DNA of 64,000 bases, from positions 2,610,001 to 2,674,000 of the forward strand of contig NZ_CP062006.1 in NCBI RefSeq assembly GCF_017487345.1, written 5' to 3'. The DNA comes from Brevundimonas pondensis. Its GTDB lineage: Bacteria; Pseudomonadota; Alphaproteobacteria; Caulobacterales; Caulobacteraceae. A program made the position numbers and the translations under genes. How positions within the stretch are numbered: position 1 is the first letter of the stretch; every line of letters begins with the position of its first letter. Below, in pieces: positions 38,470 through 46,013 of the stretch. A model generated the notes under the pieces. It saw only the letters and a list, made by a program, of their open reading frames with translations. It did not search any database and was not told the DNA's origin.

Positions 38470-38681
38470 GGTGCCCTGTGGTGGATGACGAGCGACTTGC
38501 CGGCGAGGAGCACGATTTCACCCGATGGGACGAAACGATCTTCGACCGTTGCCTGAGCACCGGCTTCAATCCGTTCGGCAGCGGTCCGACGCCAATCTTC
38601 CCGCGGCACCGAGACGCAGAGGCGCCGGACGCCGATGCAAAGCCGTGCATGCCACCTGACACCGAAAATACGGGGTGCTGA
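38466..38681 (+). CDS. Small hypothetical protein squeezed between overlapping genes
   Basis: A 71-residue frame with GTG start overlapping the hdeD stop (GTGA) and a stop overlapping the next ATG (TGATG). These double overlaps, normal for this locus, are the main support. The protein is acidic and polar (VVDDERLAGEEHDFTRWDET, PDADAKPCMPPDTENTGC), with no membrane segment or known motif. Could be a leader-type coupling frame rather than a functional product. Confidence 0.38.
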   Translation: MRCPVVDDERLAGEEHDFTRWDETIFDRCLSTGFNPFGSGPTPIFPRHRDAEAPDADAKPCMPPDTENTGC

Positions 38682-39301
38682 TGTCGAACCGCCTGCCTGA
38701 CTTGGCATTTGCTGCTGCGGCCGCTGCCTTGGGCATCGGAATCGTTTTCGTTTTTCGTTCGATGTATCTTGCCGAAGACATACTGCCTTTCGCGCAGGAG
38801 ATGACGCTCATCTTCCTCGGCGCTGTCGTGACGATCATTCTGACCGCGGCGCTTCTCAATCGCCAGACCGATCTCGAGCTTCGCAAGGAAGGAAGGGTCA
38901 TCATCCTCCAGCAGCAATGCGACATTTACATGGCCTGTATCGAGAAGGTCGCAGAGATCGTGGAAACCGCAAGGCACGATGCGAAGCTGATCGATGAACT
39001 GCGTGTTCTCAGCCACAAGCTGGCTGTGGTCGCGAGTGCAGGGGTCGTGTCCAGCTTCGAGCAGGTACTGGAGAGCTTGCAGTCCGGTTTTGCTGACGGC
39101 ACGCTCTCGGACGGGGACGGAGAGGGCGTGATGAATGCCGTCGCCGATCTCACGATAGCGATGCGGTCGGACGTCCTGCACGCTGCTGCCTTTCCTTCGC
39201 AGAACACCGAACGCGCCGTTCGCCTGAATTCGAGGCGAATGGAAAAACTCGACGATCTCGAACGTCACCTTCTCGTATCCACCGACACCCGGGAGAACTG
39301 A
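38681..39301 (+). CDS. Membrane-anchored hypothetical protein
   Basis: A 206-residue protein with two N-terminal hydrophobic helices, LAFAAAAAALGIGIVFVFRS and LIFLGAVVTIILTAALL, then a soluble helical region (DLELRKEGRVIILQQQCDIY, KVAEIVETARHDAKLIDELR, LSHKLAVVASAGVVSSFEQV). Two membrane passes with a long cytoplasmic coiled region suggest a sensor or scaffold. No family recognised. Located in the rightward stress operon. Confidence 0.6.
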   Translation: MSNRLPDLAFAAAAAALGIGIVFVFRSMYLAEDILPFAQEMTLIFLGAVVTIILTAALLNRQTDLELRKEGRVIILQQQCDIYMACIEKVAEIVETARHDAKLIDELRVLSHKLAVVASAGVVSSFEQVLESLQSGFADGTLSDGDGEGVMNAVADLTIAMRSDVLHAAAFPSQNTERAVRLNSRRMEKLDDLERHLLVSTDTREN

Positions 39302-39302
39302 T

Positions 39303-39842
39303 ATGCGCGGCCATAATCGCCCACCATTCCCGCCGAAAATTCCCGGAACCGATCAGCCATCCTGGGACGTGCCGACGGCAATCATCTACCGTCCTGCCCG
39401 TTCCGCGATGACATCGGCGCCTCGGCCCAACTACTGGGTCCTCGAGTTCGAGCCGTCCCGGCCGCCGCAGATCGAGCCGCTGATGGGATACACGTCCAGC
39501 GGCGATCCCTATCGTCCGATTCGGCTGAAGTTTCCGGATCGCGACAGCGCCGTGGACTTCGCAGAGCGGCAGGACTGGCATTATGTCGTGCGCGAGGACG
39601 CTGGGGGAGCCCGGATGGCGAACCCTTGGGCGGGTGAGACGCGCCACCGGCTGCACAGGGGCGTCGATGCCCCGGGAGCCTTCCGGGTCCCCTTCCGCCC
39701 GGATCGCGGCCTCTCAAGAGGCGTCCAGCATGAGAGCACGGCCAACCCGTCTACCAGCGACAGGGAGAGTTTCGATCCGGTCCTCGAAGCCTCGCTCGAA
39801 TCCTTCCCCGCCTCTGATCCTCCGGCGTGGACGGTGACGTGA
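39303..39842 (+). CDS. NDUFS4-like (ETC complex I conserved region) protein, C-terminus altered by IS
   Basis: A 179-residue protein. IIYRPARSAMTSAPRPNYWV then LEFEPSRPPQIEPLMGYTSS and IRLKFPDRDSAVDFAERQDW match the 18-kDa complex I accessory subunit (NDUFS4) domain, which in alphaproteobacteria also occurs outside complex I. The C-terminal LEASLESFPASDPPAWT resembles a tail motif of small uncharacterised proteins. The last codons and the stop lie within the end of the IS at 39835, so the natural end is lost. One base separates it from the previous gene. Function in the stress locus unknown. Confidence 0.65.
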   Translation: MRGHNRPPFPPKIPGTDQPSWDVPTAIIYRPARSAMTSAPRPNYWVLEFEPSRPPQIEPLMGYTSSGDPYRPIRLKFPDRDSAVDFAERQDWHYVVREDAGGARMANPWAGETRHRLHRGVDAPGAFRVPFRPDRGLSRGVQHESTANPSTSDRESFDPVLEASLESFPASDPPAWTVT

Positions 39843-39898
39843 CCCCCTGAAACTCCTCCAGGAATAGCTAGAGTCCGCCCCAACGAAGGACGGACAGA

Positions 39899-40165
39899 AT
39901 GAAGCGATCAAGGTTCACGGAAGAGCAGATCATCGGGATTCTGCGGGAGCAGGAGGCCGGTGTGACGACGGCGGAGGTGTGTCGGCGTCACGGGGTCAGC
40001 TCGGCGACCTTTTACAAATGGAAGGCCAAGTTCGGCGGGCTCGACGTGTCGGAGGCTCGGCGGCTGAAGACGCTTGAAGACGAGAACGCCCGGCTCAAGC
40101 GGATGCTGGCGGACGCGATGCTGGACAACGTGGCCCTGAAGGACCTGCTGGGAAAAAAGTGGTGA
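39899..40165 (+). CDS. IS3-family transposase OrfA
   Basis: An 88-residue HTH protein, MKRSRFTEEQIIGILREQEA then CRRHGVSSATFYKWKAKFGG and a Leu-zipper-like tail ARLKRMLADAMLDNVALKDL ending GKKW. Intact. It is roughly two-thirds identical by eye to the repaired OrfA of the left IS. Its end overlaps orfB, as expected for frameshift-produced OrfAB. Confidence 0.92.
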   Translation: MKRSRFTEEQIIGILREQEAGVTTAEVCRRHGVSSATFYKWKAKFGGLDVSEARRLKTLEDENARLKRMLADAMLDNVALKDLLGKKW

Positions 40166-41109
40166 CGCCGGCCGGTTGGCGCGAGGCGGCAGGTCATCTG
40201 CAGGCCGCCCACGAGATGAGCGAAAGGCGGGCATGCCGTGTTCTGGGCATCGATCAGACGAGCGTGCGGTATCAGGCGACGCGCCAGGACGACGGCGCCC
40301 TGCGTGACCGGCTGAGGGCCCTCGCCCAGGAGCGTCGCCGTTCGGCTACTGCCGCCTGCTCGTCCTGCTGCAGCGCGAGGGCCATGCGGTCAACAAGAAG
40401 CTGGTTCAGCGGATCTATCGTGAGGAACGGCTGACGGTGCGCCGGCGCGGCGGGCGGAAGCGAGCAATGGGCACGCGGCGACCGCTGGACCTGCCGCTGG
40501 TGGCCAACCAGCGCTGGTCGCTGGACTTGGCTGCTACGCGCCGCCCTCCGGGTCGTCTCTGACCAGATGACGGACGGGCGGCGCTTGCGCATGCTGACGG
40601 TGAGCGACAACTGCACCCGCGAGTGCCTGGCGTTGGTGGCCGACACCTCGCTGTCGGGCGCTCGGGTGGTGCGAGAGTTGGACGCCGTCATCCGGCAGCG
40701 GGGCCGACCCGACACGATCGTCAGCGACAACGGCACGGAATACACCTCGAACGCCGTCCTGGCGTGGGCCGACGACACCGGCGTCGGCTGGCATTACATC
40801 GCGCCGGGCAAGCCCCAGCAGAACGGCTTCAATGAGAGCTTCAACGGGCGCCTGCGTGACGAGCTGCTGAACGAGACGCTGTTTCGATCCCTGCCGCACG
40901 CGCGCGCGGTGCTCGAGGCCTGGCGGCGTGACTACAACGAACGGCGACCGCACTCGAAGCTCGTCTGGCTGACGCCGCAGGCCTACGCGCAAGCCCTTGC
41001 TGGAAACGCCGGGCGGCCTGCTGCGCTGGTTGACGGCTGCGCAGGCCGCCCTATTGCCAACCCAACCAATCTCTACCCCCGATCAACCTCGGACTCTTGT
41101 TGTGGCTGA
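40159..41109 (+). pseudogene. IS3-family transposase OrfB, frameshifted and with an insert
   Basis: The frame begins GHLQAAHEMSERRACRVLG and breaks near 40341 where one T is missing (expected ERRRFGYRR). Another frame continues to RWSLDL near 40530, where about 25 extra bases separate it from [18 protein letters not shown]. The last frame has [10 protein letters not shown] and [14 protein letters not shown], the second and third catalytic residues. The element is therefore not autonomous. Confidence 0.85.
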
Positions 41110-41131
41110 ATGAGAAACGGGGGTCACGTCA

Positions 41132-41210
<79 letters not shown>

Positions 41211-41374
41211 TTGCTCAGTATCGCCCGCCGCTTACGTTCGGCATCTGATCAACGGTCGGCTCGAAAGCGGACATCGCCAAGGACTGCGTTGAGTCGAGGC
41301 TGTGTGAAAACGCCTTGGTATGGAGCGAATTAGGCTAGCCTCCTGAGGTCAGCAGGAGGTGGGTAGGTGATGCT

Positions 41375-41848
41375 TTAGGCCGTCGCGATCTGGCCCTGCA
41401 GGGCTTCGATCTGATCCAGAGGGATCGCCAGACGCGAGACCGCCTCGGACGCCGTGCCGATGACGGCCGACTTCGTGGCTGATCCCGCCAACAACCCGGC
41501 CGCCGCGCCTGCATTAAGCGAAAGAAGGATCGTCGCCGTCATGACGACCGTCAGCACGGCTACGACTTCCACAAGAGAAAGGAGGCCGTAACGCCAGCCC
41601 TTGCCGACATTGGCGAAAAATTGCGGCCCGCCCGTTTAGCCCAGAGCAAAAATGAAGAGAGCGAAGGCGACCGCCTTGAGGTCCGGGTCGAGACGCACCC
41701 CGCTCTGACCCAGGACCAGGGCCACGATCAGCGTGCCGCAGACGCCGCCCAGCTGGACCGGCCCGACCCGGATCATGCCGATCAGATGACCCAGGGCCAG
41801 CGCCAGAAGCAGCGCCATCTCCGGGTGATCGACCAGCAAGGCGCTCAC
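41375..41848 (-). pseudogene. Aspartate:alanine-exchanger (AAE) type transporter fragment with premature stop
   Basis: From GTG 41848 (overlapping the porin stop) the frame reads MALLLALALGHLIGMIRVG, then PVQLGGVCGTLIVALVLGQS and AFALFIFALG, typical of the AAE/YidE exchanger transmembrane domain. An in-frame TAA near 41636 interrupts it; after the stop GPQFF-like and LLSLVEVVAVLTVVMTATIL, NAGAAAGLLAGSATKSAVIG continue in frame until 41375. Only about 158 of some 560 residues are present. The C-terminal TrkA_C and second transmembrane halves are gone, so the gene is dead. Confidence 0.7.
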
Positions 41849-43242
41849 CGGACGAAATCATATTTGAGGCTGGCCAGCAGCCGGGTCACATCGCCCTCCC
41901 GGCCGTTCTGGAGTTCATGACGCCCGTAGAGCGCCTCGACCCCGACCGAGAAGCTGGGACTGACCGCCCAGATCAGGTTGAGCGCGCCATATCCGCTGGA
42001 TCGAAACGCGGTGGGGGCGAGAAGGTCGTCCCTTTCCAGAACCACCACGCCGCCGACCAGATTCGACCGTCACCTCGGGCTCCATTGCCGCGTGTATCCA
42101 AGATAGCCGCCATAGGCGGACAGGGTGCGGACATCGCCGCCTGGCTCGATCAATGCGTCGTAGCCCCGTCCGCCCAGATCATTGAAATAACGCGCAACCC
42201 CGTCGCCATAGGTCAGCCCCGCCATGGCGAAATCGCCGCCCAGCTTCGCCAGGCCGGAAAGACCGATCCCGTAGCCTGGGGCGCTTTCGTCCCGTTCGCC
42301 TTCGCTATAGCCGATTTGCCGGATGACGGCCGAGGCCTGGACATGGCCCCAGGGACGCTCCAGTCGCAAGGCCCCCGCCACGTCCGGCGCCGGTTGACCT
42401 CCCGCCTGACCCGATCCCAGCGTCAGGTCTGATGAAGGATACTCGACCGACAGGACGGCCGTCGCGCCGCCGCCCAGTTCCAGATCTGGCGGATCGCCGC
42501 CACGCGCAGCAGCGCCTCTGCATTGGGGCCTTCGTCGTCGAGCGTCTCAGGAAAGGCGTCCGAGTCGGTGAAGGCGCTATAGCCATAGCCGGCATAGGTG
42601 TTGCCCACCTGACCATGGGCCTGGCGCAGCCGAAAGGCGGCGCTGCCCGCCTCGCCGTAGAAGTCGTTCTCCAGATAGAAGCGCAGCGGCCCCAAGGCGC
42701 TGGACCGCCGCACGTCGAAGCTGAAACGGGTCGCGTTGGCGTCCAGATTGGCGTTTCGGGCGTCCCCCCCCGCCGATCGGAATGGTCGCCGTGACCAGCT
42801 TGTCCGGATTGCCCGCCGGGCCGAAGTCGTAGATGGCGTTAACCTTGGCGAAGCCGCCCAGCTTCACCATCGTGTCGGTCCCGGGAATGGAAATGAAACC
42901 CCGCAGTTGCGGATCATTCGGCGGCGCGGCCGTATCCGCCCGCGCCACGCCGGTCAGCTCGTCGCCGATGGTGTAGCGGTTCGGCAGAACCGTCGAGGAG
43001 GCGGTCGCTAGCGCTTCAGGCGTCGAGGTCGCCGGAGCCGCGCCCGGTTCTCGGGCCGGCGGCGACGGGCGCGCCGCCGCCTCGACCGCGTCCAGCCTCG
43101 CTTGAAGCACGGCCACGGCTCGACGCAGTTCCACGACTTCGCGCGCCAGGGCGTCGGCGTCCGAGGCCTCCTGCGCCAGAGCCGGCGCGGCGACCGTCAC
43201 GGCGGCACTGGCGATCCATGCGACAGTCTGTGGATGCAACAT
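41845..43242 (-). pseudogene. DcaP-like outer-membrane porin, multiply frameshifted
   Basis: From ATG 43242 a signal peptide (VAWIASAAVTVAAPALAQ), a coiled-coil segment (LAREVVELRRAVAVLQARLD) and MVKLGGFAKVNAIYDFGPAG, which is typical of DcaP-type porins. The frame shifts at an eight-G/C run (42764-42771), near 42480 and at two places near 42040-42065. Joined, the pieces read LGPLRFYLENDFYGEAGSAA, RLERPWGHVQASAVIRQIGY, SVGVEALYGRHELQNGREGD and a final Phe-containing strand LASLKYDFVR, a full-length barrel of about 465 residues. Homopolymer error could explain one shift; four argue for decay. Confidence 0.7.
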
Positions 43243-43452
43243 CCCGCCCCCCGACCTGAACACCTGACCCGAAGCCAACGCCGCAAGCAGAGCCAAGCTC
43301 CGCAATGCCGCCATGATCGCGCCATAATTTTACCCAAGCCTCACACATCGCTTCCGATGCAACCCGAACCGCTCTGACGCGATTTAAGGTCAAGCTCGCC
43401 GCCTGTGCGGGCGCGGCGCCGGCGTCGCCGCACCACCTTGAGGGGGTTTTCG

Positions 43453-44964
43453 ATGACCAGATCAGGGCCGAGAACGCAGGGCGCATGGCGACGTCGCCTG
43501 CCTCTTTTTGCCCTGACGACGACGTTCGCCCTGCTCGGCTCCACAGCGCTCGCCCAGGATGCAGTCCCCCTGTCCTTCGAAGCCGCCGCCGCCCGGCTGG
43601 ACATCGCCTCCAGCATCCGCAGGGCCTCCAGCGCCGAGGTGACGGCGGCCGAGGAACAGGCGGCGGCGACGCGCACGCTCAACCGGCCGACCATCGCCGT
43701 CGACGCCCAGGTGCTGCGCTATCAGAAGACCTTCGACATCTCCCTGTCCGACGCCCTGGGTCAGGCCGAGTCTGTCGCCAATCAGTTGCTGCCCGGCATC
43801 ATCGGCGACCTGCCCGGGGTCCCCGGCGACATCTTGCAAGCCATCAACGACCGGCTGCAGACCGCCTTGCCCGAGTTCTTCGCCAGCCTGCCCGGCAGCG
43901 TGCGGCTGAAGACCGCCGATACCAGCTTCCGTCCCGTCGCCACCGCCGTCATGCCGATCTACACCGGCGGCGCCATCCCGGCCCTGCGCGACGCGGCCGG
44001 TGCCAATGTCGACATGGCCCGCGCCCGGCAGGCCGAGGCGGGCAATCTGGAAAGCGTCAATCTGGTGCGGGTTTATTTCGGCCAGATCCTGACGCGCGAG
44101 GCCCTGACCATCGCCCGCGACACGCGCGACGGCTTCGACCTGCACCTGCGCAACGCCCAGGCCATGGAGCGCGAGGGCTTCCTCAGCGCGGCTCAACGCC
44201 TACAGGTCCAGGTCGCCCGCGACGCCGCCCAGCGCCAGCTGGACCGCGCCGAACTGGAGCATGACACGGCGGTCCAAAGCCTGTCCCGTGCGCTAGACGT
44301 GTCCACGGCCGTCGCCCCGACGAGCCCCCTGTTCGTCAACTCGACCCCGCCGGGCCCTGTCGACGACTTCATTGAAGCCGGGATCAGCGACAATCCCCGC
44401 GTCGCTCTGGCCGGCGCGGGCCGCGACCTGGCCGAGGCGGGCGTCGATCTGGCGCGGTCGCGGATGCGGCCGTCGGTCTATGCCTTCGGCGCCTATAACC
44501 TGAACCGCGAGGACGCCCTGCCGACCGAGCCAGACTGGGCCGTCGGCGTCGGCGCCCGCTACACCCTGATGTCGTCGCTGGATCGCGGGCGTCTGGTCAG
44601 CGCCGCCCGCGCCCGGTCGCAAGCCGCCGAACAGTTGCAGCGTCAGGCCCGCGACGAGGTGCGCATCCTGATCATCCGCACCTACAACCTGGTCGAGCTG
44701 TCGCGCCGTCAGTTCCTCTCGCTGGACTCCAGCCTGGAGGCCGCGACCGAGAACCTGCGGGTTCAGGACCTGTCCTTCCGCGAGGGCGAAGCTCCGGCCT
44801 CGGCCGTCATCGACGCCCGCAACCTGCTGGGCGCGGCCCGCTTGCAGCGCGCGGCGGCGGCCTATGAGTATGAGCTGGCGCTGGCCGCCCTGCTGGCCGC
44901 CAGCGACCGCAGCGACGAGTTCGTCAACTACCTGCAACGCGCCGACCGGGTGATCGCCCCATGA
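43453..44964 (+). CDS. TolC-family outer-membrane efflux protein
   Basis: A 503-residue OEP-family protein with a signal peptide (FALTTTFALLGSTALAQ). Helical hairpin repeats contain RRASSAEVTAAEEQAAATRT, ESVNLVRVYFGQILTREALT, LARSRMRPSVYAFGAYNLNR, and AAAYEYELALAALLAASDRS. Start at 43453 after AGGGGG. It overlaps the HlyD-type gene by four bases, forming with it and the following permease a tripartite exporter: outer-membrane channel, periplasmic adaptor, inner-membrane ABC-2 component. Confidence 0.87.
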   Translation: MTRSGPRTQGAWRRRLPLFALTTTFALLGSTALAQDAVPLSFEAAAARLDIASSIRRASSAEVTAAEEQAAATRTLNRPTIAVDAQVLRYQKTFDISLSDALGQAESVANQLLPGIIGDLPGVPGDILQAINDRLQTALPEFFASLPGSVRLKTADTSFRPVATAVMPIYTGGAIPALRDAAGANVDMARARQAEAGNLESVNLVRVYFGQILTREALTIARDTRDGFDLHLRNAQAMEREGFLSAAQRLQVQVARDAAQRQLDRAELEHDTAVQSLSRALDVSTAVAPTSPLFVNSTPPGPVDDFIEAGISDNPRVALAGAGRDLAEAGVDLARSRMRPSVYAFGAYNLNREDALPTEPDWAVGVGARYTLMSSLDRGRLVSAARARSQAAEQLQRQARDEVRILIIRTYNLVELSRRQFLSLDSSLEAATENLRVQDLSFREGEAPASAVIDARNLLGAARLQRAAAAYEYELALAALLAASDRSDEFVNYLQRADRVIAP

Positions 44965-46013
44965 CCGAGAACGACCCCGTCGCTGATATTGCCGCTGACC
45001 CGACGCCGCCGCCCCGTCCGCGACGCACACCTCCCGTCCGGTCCCTGCTGATCGCCCTGGCGGCCCTGGCCGTTCTGGTCTTCGTCGTGATCGGCCTGTT
45101 CCTCGCCGCCCGCCCGGCCCCGCCCCAGGTGCAGGGCATGGTCGAGGCCGAGACCTTCACCGTCGCCACCAAGGCCCCGGCCCGCGTCGAGAAGATGTTG
45201 GCCTCGGCCGGCGACCGCGTCGTTCCGGGCCAGGTGCTGGCTATCCTATCCAGCCCCGAGATCACCGCTGCCGACCAACAGGCCGCCGCCGCCCTGCAAG
45301 GCGCCCAAGCCGTTCAGGAACTCAGCCGCGTCGGCGCCCGGCCCGAGGACATCCGCTCGCTGGAATCCATCTGGCGCAGCGCCCAGGCCGCGGCCCAGTT
45401 GGCCGCCCAGACCGCGCGACGGGCTGAAAACCTGTATGCCGAGGGCGTCATCTCGACCCAGCGTCGCGACGAGGCGGTCGCCGCCCGCACCGCCACCGCC
45501 GCCCAGTCCGAGGCCGCCCGTCAGCAATACCTGAAGGCCGTCGCCGGCCCCCGCAGGGAAGAAAAGACCATCGCCGACGCCCAGGTCGCCGCCGCCCGCG
45601 CCGGCCTCGGTGGAACGGCGTCGCTGCTGGCTGAAACGCGGCTGATCGCCCCCGCCGCAGGCGAAATCGCCGAACGCTTCTCCAATCCCGGCGAACTGGT
45701 GCTGATCGGCGTGCCGGTCTTCACCGTGGTCGATCTGGATCACGCCTGGGTCGCCTTCAACCTGCGCGAGGATCAGTTCAACGGCTTGAAGATCGGCCAC
45801 ACCGTGCGCGGCGACATCCCCGCCCTGAACCGCAAGGGCGTCGCCTTCCGCGTCAGCTTCATCAGCCCCCAGGGCGACTTCGCCACTTGGCGCGCCACCC
45901 GCCAGTCGCGCGGCTATGACGTGCGCAGCTTCGAGATCCACGCCAAGCCCGTCGCCCCGGTCGAGGGCCTGCGTCCAGGCATGAGCGTCCTGTTCGACTG
46001 GCCCGCCCGGTGA
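44961..46013 (+). CDS. HlyD-family membrane-fusion protein
   Basis: A 350-residue adaptor: Pro-rich cytoplasmic N-terminus, one membrane helix (SLLIALAALAVLVFVVIGLF), lipoyl halves (VEAETFTVATKAPARVEKML, TRLIAPAAGEIAERFSNPGE), a coiled-coil hairpin with AAQLAAQTARRAENLYAEG, and beta-barrel (LREDQFNGLKIGHTVRGDIP). Matches YhiI/EmrA-like adaptors that partner ABC-2 permeases. Overlaps both neighbours by four bases (ATGA, GTGA). Confidence 0.9.
   Translation: MTENDPVADIAADPTPPPRPRRTPPVRSLLIALAALAVLVFVVIGLFLAARPAPPQVQGMVEAETFTVATKAPARVEKMLASAGDRVVPGQVLAILSSPEITAADQQAAAALQGAQAVQELSRVGARPEDIRSLESIWRSAQAAAQLAAQTARRAENLYAEGVISTQRRDEAVAARTATAAQSEAARQQYLKAVAGPRREEKTIADAQVAAARAGLGGTASLLAETRLIAPAAGEIAERFSNPGELVLIGVPVFTVVDLDHAWVAFNLREDQFNGLKIGHTVRGDIPALNRKGVAFRVSFISPQGDFATWRATRQSRGYDVRSFEIHAKPVAPVEGLRPGMSVLFDWPAR

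Larger units (their letters stand above)
39835..41131 (+). mobile_element. IS3-family (IS407-type) insertion sequence, right copy
   Basis: About 1297 bases with ends TGACGTGACCCCC at both sides (the right end reads GGGGGTCACGTCA), carrying orfA and a broken orfB on the plus strand. The ends resemble the left copy (TGACGTG) but diverge after that. The left end lies in the tail of the NDUFS4-like gene and the right end abuts a tRNA-Ser gene missing its 3' acceptor strand. No target duplication visible. Confidence 0.85.
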
